From: Rubellimicrobium sp.
GTDB taxonomy: Bacteria; Pseudomonadota; Alphaproteobacteria; Rhodobacterales; Rhodobacteraceae
Length of the DNA stretch: 64,000 bases
Direction of reading: 5' to 3'
Assembly (NCBI GenBank): GCA_019454835.1
Contig: JACFNP010000006.1
Span: 24,043 to 88,042, forward strand
Part shown: piece by piece, positions 42,435 to 51,470 of the stretch
How positions within the stretch are numbered: position 1 is the first letter of the stretch
Layout: each line of letters opens with the position of its first letter
Program-made: the position numbers and the translations under genes
Notes under the pieces: generated by a model
Seen by the model: only the letters and a program-made list of their open reading frames with translations
What the model was told of the DNA's origin: nothing
Databases searched by the model: none

Positions 42435-44491
42435 TCCGGCTGGCGCTGGCGCTGATGCTGCTTGCGTCGCAGGCCCTGGCGGCCGAGGTTGCCATGCAGG
42501 CGGGCGAACACGACGGTTTCACGCGCCTGTCGCTGCATCTGGGCGATGCGGGCTGGCGTTTCGGTCGCGTGGCGGATGGCTATGGCCTGCGCGTCGATGA
42601 TGCGCCCGACTTTCGCGGCGACCGGGTCCACGACACGATCAACCGCGACCGCATCGCCGCCCTGCGCGTGCAGGGTGACGGCGTGGATATCGTCCTCGGC
42701 TGCGACTGCCACGCCCGCATCTTCCCCTACGGCGAGGGGTGGCTTGTCGTCGATATCCTCGACGGCGCGCCGGACCCGGCCTCGCCGAACGAACGGCTGC
42801 TCGACCCCCGGCCCCCGCGCCTTGCGGCGGTGATCGACCGCGGCACGCTGCCGCTGATCGTGCCACGCGCGCCGCCGGTGCCGGTGTTGCGCGCGCCCGT
42901 GTTGCCCGTTCCCGCGCCTGCGTCGCCCCTGCCGCCTGATCCGGCGCGTCCCGCTGCTGCCGCCGTGGCGCAGGCCGGGCAGGTGATGGCCGAAGGAATG
43001 ATTCGCGCCGCCGGTCTCGGCCTGCTCGATCTGGCCGCGCCGCGCGCCGGGCTGGAGACCGCGTCGCAGGCCCCCGCCGCCGCTTTGCCCGCGCCGCAGG
43101 CCGTGGTGCAGGCCGCCCGGCCGCCCGGCGGCCCCGGCATCAGCGCGCAGACGGGGATGGACGATTTTCTCGGTCTTGCCGGACACCGTGCCGGATGCCC
43201 TGATGACGGCCTTTCCGATCTGGGCGATGGCGGCGACGGTGACGATTTCTTCACCGCGCTTGCCACGGCGCGCGCGGCGCTGTCCGGCCCCGATGGCCGG
43301 ATCGTGCCCGAAGCCGCCGAGGCGCTGGCCCGGCTCTATCTGGCCTGGGGTTTCGGGCGCGAGGCCGAGGAAACCCTCGCCCTCGCCCCGCAGGCCGGTC
43401 GCCCGCGCGAGGTGATGCGCCTCATGGCCCGCGTGATCGACGGGCGCGCCGCCGATCCGGCGGTGCTCGACCACCAGGCCGGTTGTCCGGGGCCGGCGGT
43501 GCTGTGGCGGGCGCTGGCGCAAGGCTCGGTCGCCGGTCTGGACGATGTCCGCCGCACCGAACTCGTCACCGCGTTCCGCCGTCTGCCCGACCCATTGCGG
43601 CGCCAGTTCGCCCCGCGCCTGGCGCTGCTGTTCGCCGCCGCCGGTGATCCGCTGGCGGGGGACGAAATCCTGCACCGCGATGCGGGCGGCGACATCACGA
43701 CGACCGCCACCCGCGCCGGGATCGAGGTCGCGCGTGCCGCAGGCGACGGTGCGGCCACCGCCCTGCGCCTTGCCGAGGCGGCACATGGCGACGCGCGCAC
43801 CGGGCCGCAGGCGCTGATCGACATGGCCGATCTCGTCATTGCGCAGGGCCGCCGGCCCGACCCCGGCGATCTGGCCCTGCTGGCGGCAGCGGCCTTTGAA
43901 TATCGCGGCGAACCCGAGGAAACCGCCCTGGTCGCCGCGCGGGTCCGGCTGCTGTCCCATATCGGCGACCATCGCGCCGCGCTGGGCCTTGCGCGCCACC
44001 TGCCGCAAGATGCGCGCGCCGCCGCGCTGGCCGCCTTCGTCCGGTCGGCGGACGACGACCTGTTCCTCGACCTCGCCTTCGACGACCTGACGCACCCGCC
44101 GGATGCCGAGGGTGCCAATGCCCTTGCCGCGCGGCTGATCGCGCTGGGGTTCCCGGAACGGGCGCTGGACATCATGCGCGACAGCCCGCCCGGCGCCGCA
44201 CTGGCCGAACGGCGCTATCTGCGGGCCGGAGCCGCCGCCGCGCTCGGCCGCGCCGATCTGGTCGAGGCCGAGCTTCTCGGCCTGACTGATGCCAGGGCCG
44301 AATCGATCCGTGCCGGTATCGCCGTCGCCGTGCCGCCGCCCGCCACCGCCGCCGTCGCACCGCCGCCCGACCGGCCCGCCGACCTGACCGGGCCGCTGCT
44401 GCGGGGCGCGGCACTTCTCGAGGATGCCGAATCGACGCGCGCCCGCACGCGCGAGTTGCTCGATCTGATCGCCGCCGATCCGGTGCCGTGA
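42431..44491 (+). CDS. Large exported protein of unknown function in the flagellar operon
   Basis: A 686-residue protein with a clear signal peptide (LALALMLLASQALAAEV). The first 115 mature residues look like a small beta-rich domain (GFTRLSLHLGDAGWRFGRVA, DIVLGCDCHARIFPYGEGWL). A Pro/Ala-rich linker follows at about 140-235. The remainder is helical and Ala-rich with TPR-like spacing, such as LARLYLAWGFGREAEETLAL. I recognise no named family. It is locked between motA and a lytic transglycosylase by overlaps, so a periplasmic role in flagellar or motor assembly is likely. Confidence 0.75.
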   Translation: MIRLALALMLLASQALAAEVAMQAGEHDGFTRLSLHLGDAGWRFGRVADGYGLRVDDAPDFRGDRVHDTINRDRIAALRVQGDGVDIVLGCDCHARIFPYGEGWLVVDILDGAPDPASPNERLLDPRPPRLAAVIDRGTLPLIVPRAPPVPVLRAPVLPVPAPASPLPPDPARPAAAAVAQAGQVMAEGMIRAAGLGLLDLAAPRAGLETASQAPAAALPAPQAVVQAARPPGGPGISAQTGMDDFLGLAGHRAGCPDDGLSDLGDGGDGDDFFTALATARAALSGPDGRIVPEAAEALARLYLAWGFGREAEETLALAPQAGRPREVMRLMARVIDGRAADPAVLDHQAGCPGPAVLWRALAQGSVAGLDDVRRTELVTAFRRLPDPLRRQFAPRLALLFAAAGDPLAGDEILHRDAGGDITTTATRAGIEVARAAGDGAATALRLAEAAHGDARTGPQALIDMADLVIAQGRRPDPGDLALLAAAAFEYRGEPEETALVAARVRLLSHIGDHRAALGLARHLPQDARAAALAAFVRSADDDLFLDLAFDDLTHPPDAEGANALAARLIALGFPERALDIMRDSPPGAALAERRYLRAGAAAALGRADLVEAELLGLTDARAESIRAGIAVAVPPPATAAVAPPPDRPADLTGPLLRGAALLEDAESTRARTRELLDLIAADPVP

Positions 44492-44556
44492 CGGTTTACC
44501 GCATCGCAACCCCTGATGGTGCAGAGTGGCGCCACCCTCACCACGATGCAGAACGC

Positions 44557-45207
44557 ATGATGCGCCTTGCCCTTGCCCTCGTCACGCTGGTTCTGGTGCT
44601 TGCCGCCGGGGCATCGTCCGCCGCGACCGACACGGTCTGCGCCGATGCCGCCCGCAACGCCGCCCGCCGCACCGGCGTCCCGGTGGATGTGCTGCTGGCC
44701 ATCGCGCAGGTCGAATCCGGCCGCCGCCAGTCGGGCGGCGTCACCCCCTGGCCGTGGACGATCAACGATTCGGGCGCCGGGCACTGGTATGCCAGCCGCG
44801 ACCAGGCCGAAACCGCCGCCCGCGCGATCATCGCCGCAGGCCGGACCAGCTTTGATGTCGGTTGCTTCCAGCTCAACTATCGCTGGCACGGCGACGCTTT
44901 CGCCTCGGTCACCGCGATGTTCGACCCCGACGCGAACGCCCTTTACGCGGCGGGGTTCCTGCGCGCGCTCCACGCCGAAACCGGCGACTGGTCGGCTGCG
45001 GCGGGGGCCTATCATTCGCGCACGCCGGTCCATGCGCAGCGCTACCGCGACCGTTTCGACCGCGCGCTTGCCGCGCTGGGCGGCGATCCGGGCGCTCCGG
45101 CGGGGCCGCAACAGCCGGGGCAGGCGGTCCGCGTGAACTGGTTCCCGCTGCTGCAACCGGGCGACGGCGCCGGGGCGGCGGGATCGCTCGTCCCGCTCGG
45201 GTTGTGA
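44557..45207 (+). CDS. Lytic transglycosylase-like protein (SLT domain)
   Basis: A 216-residue exported muramidase-like protein. Signal peptide MRLALALVTLVLVLAAGASS, then an SLT domain with the catalytic Glu in VPVDVLLAIAQVESGRRQSG, the WPWTINDSGAGHWY segment, FDVGCFQLNYRWHGDAFASV and AAGAYHSRTPVHAQRYRDRF. Such enzymes open peptidoglycan so that the rod can pass, a task done by FlgJ in enterics. I start at the ATG that opens the signal peptide; a GTG at 44488 overlaps the previous stop but would give a 24-residue charged extension. Confidence 0.85.
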   Translation: MMRLALALVTLVLVLAAGASSAATDTVCADAARNAARRTGVPVDVLLAIAQVESGRRQSGGVTPWPWTINDSGAGHWYASRDQAETAARAIIAAGRTSFDVGCFQLNYRWHGDAFASVTAMFDPDANALYAAGFLRALHAETGDWSAAAGAYHSRTPVHAQRYRDRFDRALAALGGDPGAPAGPQQPGQAVRVNWFPLLQPGDGAGAAGSLVPLGL

Positions 45208-45215
45208 GGGCGGTG

Positions 45216-47294
45216 ATGGGCAGCGCGGCATGGCGCGGGATATTCCTTCAGCCGACGGTCGTGCTGGCCGTCGCGCTGATGGCGGTGATCGTCATGATGA
45301 TCCTGCCGGTCCCGGCCTTCGTGATCGACATCGGCCTCGCCGCCTCGTTCGCGCTGGCGATCCTGATCTTCACGACCGCGCTCTATGTCGAACGGCCCCT
45401 CGATTTCTCGTCCTTCCCGACCGTGCTGCTGGCCGGGCTGATCCTGCGGCTCGCGCTCAACGTGTCGTCGACCCGGCTCATCATCGGGCAGGGCCACACC
45501 GGCACCGACGCCGCAGGCAACGTGATCGAGGGTTTCGCCGAATTCGTGATGGGCGGCTCGGTGCTGATCGGTCTGGTCATCTTCGGCGTCCTGCTGATCG
45601 TCAACTTCGTCGTCATCACCAGGGGCGCCGCCCGCATGGCCGAGGTCGGCGCAAGGTTCGCCCTCGATGCCATGCCGGGCAAGCAGCTTGCCATCGACGC
45701 CGATCTGGCCTCGGGCGCCATCGACCACGCCGAGGCCCGCGCCCGCCGCGAACGCGAGCAGGCCGAAACCACCTTCTACGGCTCGCTCGACGGTGCCTCG
45801 AAATTCGTCAAGGGCGATGCCGTTGCCGGGCTGCTGATCACCGCGCTGAACCTGATCGTCGGGCTTCTCGTCGGCACGCTGGTGCACGGCCTGCCGGTCG
45901 GGCGCGCCTTTGAAACCTATGCCATCCTGACGGTGGGCGACGGGCTGGTGACGCAGATTCCCGCCGTCATCATCTCGGTCGGCGCGGGGATGCTGCTTGC
46001 GCGCGGCGGCCAGAACGGGGCGACGGACATCGCGCTGGTCGCCCAGCTTGGCCGCCACCCGTCGGCGCTGGCGGCGGTGGCCGCGCTCATGCTGCTGTTC
46101 GGCGTGGTGCCGGGGCTGCCGTTCCTGCCCTTCGTCGGCGGCGCGGCCGCGCTGGCCCTTGCCGCCTGGCGGGCGGCGCGCAGGCAGCAGGCCGGGGCTG
46201 CGGCACCACCGTCCGCCGCCCCGGCGGCACATGCGCCGACGCTGGGCGACCTGCTCGATCTCGACGACATCCATCTCGAATTCGCGCCCGATCTGGTCGA
46301 GATGGTTCTTGACCCGACCAACGGCCTCGACGCCCGCATCACCACGATGCGCAATCATGTGGCGACGGTCTTCGGGCTGATCCTGCCGGAAATCCGCCTC
46401 ACCGACAGCGCCGCGCTGCCGCCCGCGACCTATGTGATCCGCGTCCTGGGCGTCGAACAGGCGCGCGCCACGCTGCAGCCCGGCCATCTTCTGGCGCTGC
46501 TGCCCGCTGGCGGCGCGGCTGCCCCGCCCGGCGACGACGTGCAGGAACCCGTCTACGGCGCCCCCGCGCGCTGGATCGCGCCCGATGTCCGGGGCGCCGC
46601 GCAGGACGCCGGGCTGACCACGGTGACCGCGTCCGAAGTGCTGGCCACCCATCTGCTTGAAATCATCAAGCGCAATTTTCCGCGCCTTCTCACGCTGAAG
46701 GCGCTGCGCCGCCTTCTCGACGAGATGACGAACCTCGGCGACCGCGCCCGCGCCGAGGCGAACCGCCGCATGATCGACGAACTGGTCCCCGACCGCGTAC
46801 CCGTCGACATTCTTCTGGCGGTGCTGCGGCTGCTGCTGGCCGAACGGGTCTCGATCCGCAACCTGCCGCTGATCCTTGAAGCCGTGGCCGAAGGGCGCCA
46901 GATCGCGCAAAGCGCCGACCAGATCGCCGAACATGTCCGCCAGCGGCTGGGTTTCCAGCTTGTCGGCGAACTGCGCCGCCCCGACGGCACCATCCCGCTG
47001 GTGCAGCTTGCCCCCGAATGGGAGGATCTGTTCGCCAGCTACCAGATCGCCGGGGAACGCGGCGGCGATGTCGGCCTGCCGCCCGACGATTTCAGCCGTC
47101 TCGCCCGCGCCATCGGCGACAGCATGGCCGAGGCCGCCGGAAACGGCAGCTATCCGGCACTGGTCACCTCGGCGCGGCGGCGGCGGTTCCTGCACACGGT
47201 CATGGCCGCGCGCGGCATTCCCAACCCGGTGCTCTCGTTCGAGGAGATCGGCATCGACGCCAGACCCGCGCTCGTCGGCATGGTGGCGGCGTGA
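45216..47294 (+). CDS. flhA: Flagellar export gate protein FlhA
   Basis: A 692-residue export-gate protein. Eight helices fill the first 330 residues, with VPAFVIDIGLAASFALAILI, the FHIPEP-type loop VNFVVITRGAARMAEVGARF with ALDAMPGKQLAID and GDAVAGLLITALNLIVGLLV. The C-terminal cytosolic domain, from about residue 340, binds chaperone-substrate complexes (FAPDLVEMVLDPTNGLDARI, NLPLILEAVAEG). Length is normal. The ATG at 45216 has GAGGG upstream. A GTGA overlap links it to fliR. Confidence 0.97.
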   Translation: MGSAAWRGIFLQPTVVLAVALMAVIVMMILPVPAFVIDIGLAASFALAILIFTTALYVERPLDFSSFPTVLLAGLILRLALNVSSTRLIIGQGHTGTDAAGNVIEGFAEFVMGGSVLIGLVIFGVLLIVNFVVITRGAARMAEVGARFALDAMPGKQLAIDADLASGAIDHAEARARREREQAETTFYGSLDGASKFVKGDAVAGLLITALNLIVGLLVGTLVHGLPVGRAFETYAILTVGDGLVTQIPAVIISVGAGMLLARGGQNGATDIALVAQLGRHPSALAAVAALMLLFGVVPGLPFLPFVGGAAALALAAWRAARRQQAGAAAPPSAAPAAHAPTLGDLLDLDDIHLEFAPDLVEMVLDPTNGLDARITTMRNHVATVFGLILPEIRLTDSAALPPATYVIRVLGVEQARATLQPGHLLALLPAGGAAAPPGDDVQEPVYGAPARWIAPDVRGAAQDAGLTTVTASEVLATHLLEIIKRNFPRLLTLKALRRLLDEMTNLGDRARAEANRRMIDELVPDRVPVDILLAVLRLLLAERVSIRNLPLILEAVAEGRQIAQSADQIAEHVRQRLGFQLVGELRRPDGTIPLVQLAPEWEDLFASYQIAGERGGDVGLPPDDFSRLARAIGDSMAEAAGNGSYPALVTSARRRRFLHTVMAARGIPNPVLSFEEIGIDARPALVGMVAA

Positions 47295-48082
47295 CCGGGG
47301 CCGATGCCGACCGGATCGCCGCCGCCCTTGCCGCGCTGGCCGCGCCCTGGGGATGGGCGGCGCTGCTGGTCCTGCTGCGCGTGGGCGCCGTCGTCGCGCT
47401 GGCGCCCGGCTTTGGTGAACAGGGCGTGCCGGTGCGCATCCGCCTTGCCGTGGCGGCGGGCTTTGCGCTTTGCGTCCTGCCTGCGGTCGGCGCGGACATG
47501 GCGGCGCCGACCGGAGCCGCCGCCGGGCTGGGCATGGCCCTGGCCGAGGTGCTGGCCGGGCTGCTGTTCGGCGCGGCGCTGCGGCTGCTGGTGCTGGCGT
47601 TGCAGACCGCAGGCGCGATCGCGGCGCAATCGGTGTCGCTGGCCCAGATCGCGGGCGGCGGCATCACCGTGGATCCGGCCCCGGCCACCGGGCATCTGCT
47701 GGTCTCGGGCGGCATCGCGCTGGCCATGGCCGCCGGGCTGCACCTGCGGCTTGTGGCCTATCTGATCGAAAGCTATGTCCTTGTCCCGGCGGGCACCTTC
47801 CCCTCGGCCGAAACCGTCGCCACGGCGGGGACGGCGGCGGTGGCGCACAGCTTCGCGCTGGCGTTTTCACTGGCGCTGCCCTTCGTCATAGCGGCGCTGC
47901 TGTACAATATCGCGCTCGGCCTCATCAATCGCGCCATGCCGCAGCTCATGGTCACCTTCATCGGCGCCCCGTTCCTGACCGGCGGCAGCATCGTGCTGCT
48001 GCTGGGGACGGCGCCGCTCATGCTGGGGCTGTGGGCCGGGGCGCTGGAACGCACCCTTGCCACGCCGTTCCCGGCACCATGA
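47291..48082 (+). CDS. fliR: Flagellar export apparatus protein FliR
   Basis: A 263-residue gate protein with about six helices: WGWAALLVLLRVGAVVALAP, VLAGLLFGAALRLLVLALQT, SVSLAQIAGGGI and a C-terminal ALLYNIALGLINRAMPQLMV, typical of FliR. The start is the GTG at 47291-47293 overlapping the flhA stop by 4 bases. The stop overlaps flhB in the same way, so flhA-fliR-flhB are coupled. Confidence 0.94.
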   Translation: MTGADADRIAAALAALAAPWGWAALLVLLRVGAVVALAPGFGEQGVPVRIRLAVAAGFALCVLPAVGADMAAPTGAAAGLGMALAEVLAGLLFGAALRLLVLALQTAGAIAAQSVSLAQIAGGGITVDPAPATGHLLVSGGIALAMAAGLHLRLVAYLIESYVLVPAGTFPSAETVATAGTAAVAHSFALAFSLALPFVIAALLYNIALGLINRAMPQLMVTFIGAPFLTGGSIVLLLGTAPLMLGLWAGALERTLATPFPAP

Positions 48083-49161
48083 ACGACGACGACGACAGCG
48101 GCGAAAAGCCGCACGAACCGACCGAGCGGCGCCTCGACGACGCCCGCCGTCAGGGCGACATCGCCCTTTCCCCCGAACTGACCACATTCGCCGTGCAGGC
48201 AGTGATGGCGCTGGTGATCATCTTTGTGGGCGCCACGACGCTGCAGGCGGCGGGGGCGGCGCTGGCGGGGTTTCTGTCCCGCGCCGACGGCCCGGCGCTG
48301 GCGGGTGCGGCGCCAGGATTCGCCGCCGCCGTCCGGCCCGGCCTTGGCGCGGTGCTGCTGGTCATGCTGCCGTGGTTCCTGCTGCCCCCCGCCGCCGCCG
48401 TGCTGGCCCTGATCGCCCAGAAGGCCCCGGCCTTCGCGCCCTCGAAGCTGGCCCCCAAGGGGTCGCGGCTTTCGCCGGTGGCGAATGCAAAGCAGAAATA
48501 CGGGCCGCGCGGGCTGGTCGAGTTTCTGAAATCCCTCGCGCGGCTCGTGGTCGTGGCGGGGCTGCTCGGCGTCTATCTGGCGGACAATCTCGACCGGATC
48601 GCCGCGACCGCCGGGCTTGAGCCGCGAATCGCGCTGGGGGTGCTCGGCGATCTTGTCGCGGGGCTGCTGGTCCGGGTGGTGATCGCGGCGGCGGCATTCG
48701 CGGTGATCGACCTGGTCTGGCAGCACCATTCGCACCACAGCCGCAACCGGATGACCCGGCGCCAGCTTCTCGACGAGATGAAGGAAAGCGAGGGTGATCC
48801 CGCCATGCGCCAGCAGCGCCGCGCTCGCGCCACGGCGCTGGCCACCGCGCCCTTGCGCAAGGTCGTCGCCGGGGCAAGCGTGGTCATCGTCAACCCGACG
48901 CATTATGCCGTCGCGCTGGCCTGGGATCCGGCCCGCGACGCGGCGCCGCGCTGCGTGGCCAAGGGGGTCGATGCGATCGCGCAGCGCATCCGCGAACTGG
49001 CGGCGGAACATGGCGTGCCGGTCCATTCCGACCCGCCGACCGCGCGGGCGTTGTTCGCCGAGGCGCGTATCGGCGCCCGGATCGACCGGCGCCATTATCG
49101 TGCGGTGGCCGCCGCGATCCGCTTTGCCGACGACATGCGCCTGCGGGCGGCGCGGCGATGA
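48079..49161 (+). CDS. flhB: Flagellar export switch protein FlhB
   Basis: A 360-residue export protein with four helices and a C-terminal domain that cuts itself at NPTH to switch from hook to filament export. The motif VVIVNPTHYAVAL begins near residue 269 and is intact. The N-terminal EKPHEPTERRLDDARRQGDI is typical, as is KYGPRGLVEFLKSLARL before the third helix. It overlaps fliR and the next small gene. Confidence 0.96.
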   Translation: MNDDDDSGEKPHEPTERRLDDARRQGDIALSPELTTFAVQAVMALVIIFVGATTLQAAGAALAGFLSRADGPALAGAAPGFAAAVRPGLGAVLLVMLPWFLLPPAAAVLALIAQKAPAFAPSKLAPKGSRLSPVANAKQKYGPRGLVEFLKSLARLVVVAGLLGVYLADNLDRIAATAGLEPRIALGVLGDLVAGLLVRVVIAAAAFAVIDLVWQHHSHHSRNRMTRRQLLDEMKESEGDPAMRQQRRARATALATAPLRKVVAGASVVIVNPTHYAVALAWDPARDAAPRCVAKGVDAIAQRIRELAAEHGVPVHSDPPTARALFAEARIGARIDRRHYRAVAAAIRFADDMRLRAARR

Positions 49162-49547
49162 CGGCGGGCGGGATCGCCGGGCTGCGGCGGGTGACGGCCA
49201 CGCATCTTGCCGCCGCCGAGGCGCGGCTTGCGGCGCTGCAACAGCGCGAAAAGGCGATCATCGCCCGCCTGGCGGCGCTGGATGCGGCGTATTGCCGCCG
49301 CGCTGCCGAACGAACCGCCGAGGATGTCGCCCTGCGCGCCGGGGTCGATCTGCGCTGGGAGACCTGGGGCGAGACGCATCGCCGCGCGCTTCAGGGCGCG
49401 CAGGCGCGGCTTCGGGTGGTGCAGGAACACGAACGGGCGGCGCTGCGCCGTGCATTCGGGCGCGACATGGTGGTGGCCGAGCTTGCGGCGCAGTCCCTGC
49501 GCGCCGCACAGCGCACTGCCGCCCGCCGCGCCGCGTCGGGCGAATAG
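49158..49547 (+). CDS. FliJ-like coiled-coil protein
   Basis: A 129-residue, almost wholly helical protein (LAAAEARLAALQQREKAIIA, ALQGAQARLRVVQEHERAAL) with no membrane segment. It overlaps flhB by 4 bases. FliJ, the stalk between ATPase and FlhA, has this length and shape but little sequence conservation, and no other fliJ is in the window, so it is a candidate. Another helical export accessory protein is equally possible. Confidence 0.6.
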   Translation: MTAGGIAGLRRVTATHLAAAEARLAALQQREKAIIARLAALDAAYCRRAAERTAEDVALRAGVDLRWETWGETHRRALQGAQARLRVVQEHERAALRRAFGRDMVVAELAAQSLRAAQRTAARRAASGE

Positions 49548-49680
49548 GCGGGGGGCCGGGTGATCGCCGCCGGGCCGGAATCGGCGGGCCGGGCGGGTGG
49601 TGACCATGCTGCGCACGACCGACGGGGAAAATCCGGGAGGGCTTTCGCGTGAAGGACGCGGCGGGATAGCGGGCGCAGTC

Positions 49681-49850
49681 GGGGCAATCGGGCGAACGAC
49701 ATATTTTCGTCATTGCGAGGAGGCGAAGCCGACGAAGCAACCCCGACGGCATTGCACGAGATGTCGGGGTTGCTTCGGCTTCGCCTCGCAATGACGTGGT
49801 TTGCGGGCGCCGGTGCCGTGCCGACCCGCGCAGGGCTGCCCTGCCCGCCC
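49681..49850. mobile_element. MITE-A copy 7, joined to Rep-C
   Basis: Left end GGGGCAATCGGGCGAAC at 49681, core palindrome 49708-49796. The sequence after the core follows the other full copies (TTTGCGGGCGCCGGTGCCGT and on) to about 49843 and then changes. A lone right-end motif TTCGCCCGATTGCCT occurs at 50028-50042, inside Rep-C. This suggests rearrangement. The right limit given is approximate. Confidence 0.65.
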
Positions 49851-49861
49851 GGACGGGAAAT

Positions 49862-50156
49862 CGTATTTGCCGACCATGCGGCGCGCGGCCCGCAGATGTC
49901 CCCCTTCGGTCGTGCGCAGCACGACCGGCGCCCGCCCCGCCCCCCAGGGCGGGCGCATCCGCGCCCACCCCCGGTGCGGGCGCCGGTCATGCTGCCCCAC
50001 CGTTGCACCACGCGGCCTGGCAGGCAGTTCGCCCGATTGCCTCCGGGGCAGCATGGCCGACGCCACAGGAACGCCCTTGCAGGCGGGTGCCGGTCGTGCC
50101 CTGCCCGCCCGAAGGGGAAATCCGGGGGCCGCTCGCCGAATCTCCGGCAAATGCGA
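49862..50156. repeat. Rep-C copy 2, long form with about 50-bp inverted ends
   Basis: The left arm from 49862 (CGTATTTGCCGACCATGCGG) and the right arm ending at 50156 (CTCCGGCAAATGCGA) are inverted relative to each other over about 50 bases. The core 49900-50015 is the near-exact match to 1060-1175. With MITE-A copy 7 it fills the 627-base gap between the FliJ-like gene and the second fliL. I see no gene in this gap. Confidence 0.75.
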
Positions 50157-50174
50157 CGGCCCTGGGGCGGCTGC

Positions 50175-50708
50175 TCAGCCCTCTTGCCGGACCATGTCGA
50201 GGATCAGGACGCTGCCTGCCGCATCGCCGACCACGTCGCGGGCGGCGCGGGTCAGGGATTCGCGCAAGGCCCGCATGTTGGCGGCGCCGGTGAACATGCC
50301 GTCGAAGCCGCCGGTGTTGGCGTGGTCGAACAGCGCCTGCAGAAGCTGGTTGCGCAGGCGCGGCTCGCGGCGGCGGATCAGGTCGGACTGGCCGGGCGCG
50401 ACCTCAAGCCCGAGGGTCAGCACCATCATCGCGGCGACGGCGTTGTCGCGCACCAGCGGCACGAGGAACGGATCGTCGAGCCGCTGGTAGTCGGCATCCG
50501 GGCGGATCGCCGAGGCGACCGGCAGGCCCGGCGCGGCGGGCGCGGGCGCGGCTTCGGCCCCGGCGCCGGGCGCAGGATCGGCGACGGGCGGCGCGTCGGT
50601 GCCGTCCGCCATGTCGCGGGCGGGCTGCCACGGGCCGAACCACGCCACGCCCGCACCCGCCCCCGCGCCGAGGACGAGCAGCACCAGAAGCAGGAGCACC
50701 GCCTTCAT
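50175..50708 (-). CDS. Second FliL-like flagellar protein
   Basis: A 177-residue single-pass protein: N-terminal helix (AVLLLLVLLVLGAGAGAGVA), a Pro/Ala-rich linker at about 35-65 and a periplasmic FliL-like domain (PFLVPLVRDNAVAAMMVLTL, RRREPRLRNQLLQALFDHAN) ending VLILDMVRQEG. It is the last gene of the flgB-to-flgH block, 10 bases after flgH. Having two fliL-type genes in one flagellar cluster suggests distinct jobs; similarity to the 40068 protein is only moderate. Confidence 0.78.
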   Translation of the reverse strand: MKAVLLLLVLLVLGAGAGAGVAWFGPWQPARDMADGTDAPPVADPAPGAGAEAAPAPAAPGLPVASAIRPDADYQRLDDPFLVPLVRDNAVAAMMVLTLGLEVAPGQSDLIRRREPRLRNQLLQALFDHANTGGFDGMFTGAANMRALRESLTRAARDVVGDAAGSVLILDMVRQEG

Positions 50709-50717
50709 CGCCGCACC

Positions 50718-51470
50718 TCAGAACGGCAGCGCAAGGTCGAGCACCTGCTGCCCCCAGCGCGGTTGCTGCATGTCGCTGATCTGCCCGCGCCCGCCGTAGG
50801 AAATGCGCGCCGCCGCGATCTTGTCATAGCTGACCTCGTTCTGGCGCGTGATGTCGGCGGGGCGGACGTAGCCCGAGACCAGAAGTTCGCGCAGTTCGTT
50901 GTTCACCCGGACCTCCTGCCGCCCCGAGATGGCCAGAACGCCGCTGGGCAGCATCTCGATCACCGTGGCGGCGACGCGCAGGGTAAGCCGTTCGTTGCGC
51001 CGCACCGACCCCTCGCCCGAAAAGGCGGACCCCGAGTCGAGCTGCACCGCCGGATCGAGGGGGACGTCTGCCCGCGCCTCGCGGCCGAAAAAGGCCTGGA
51101 CGCCCATCTGCTGCGTGCCGTCGCGGCCCCGGCTGCTGCTGTTCGAGATCGCCGCCTGGTCGTCGATGGCGATGACCACGGTCAGGATGTCGCCGCGACG
51201 GATCGCGCGGTTGTCGCCCAGCAGCGAGCCGCGTTCGCCGGTCCAGAGCGAGGCCGCGCGCGGGCTGCGCGCCGTGGTGGCGGCGGGATCGTGGCCCATG
51301 CCGGGGGTCATCATCGCCATCTGTTCGGGCGTGGCCGTGGCGGGCGAAAAGTCGGGCGGCGTGCCGATGGGCGACGCCCCCTCGCAGGCGGCGAGCAGGC
51401 CGACAGCAAACAGGCTGGCGACGAGCAGGCTGGCGGCGACGCGGCCGCGCGCGGGTTCAGCCGCCGACAC
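50718..51470 (-). CDS. flgH: Flagellar L-ring lipoprotein FlgH
   Basis: A 250-residue outer-membrane lipoprotein forming the L ring. The lipobox is FAVGLLAAC. FlgH hallmarks follow: AASLWTGERGSLLGDNRAIR with GDILTVVIAIDDQA, then ATVIEMLPSGVLAISGRQEV, NELRELLVSGYVRPADI and SYDKIAAARISYGGRGQI. I place the start at GTG 51468-51470, giving a short signal and a 14-base overlap with flgA; a longer reading to 51521 would give an odd Pro/Arg-rich leader. The P-ring gene flgI is not in the window. Confidence 0.9.
   Translation of the reverse strand: MSAAEPARGRVAASLLVASLFAVGLLAACEGASPIGTPPDFSPATATPEQMAMMTPGMGHDPAATTARSPRAASLWTGERGSLLGDNRAIRRGDILTVVIAIDDQAAISNSSSRGRDGTQQMGVQAFFGREARADVPLDPAVQLDSGSAFSGEGSVRRNERLTLRVAATVIEMLPSGVLAISGRQEVRVNNELRELLVSGYVRPADITRQNEVSYDKIAAARISYGGRGQISDMQQPRWGQQVLDLALPF

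Noticed and set aside
44488..44556. GTG start for the lytic transglycosylase overlapping the previous stop
   Set aside because: It would put 23 charged residues before a clean signal peptide; the ATG at 44557 begins the signal peptide itself.
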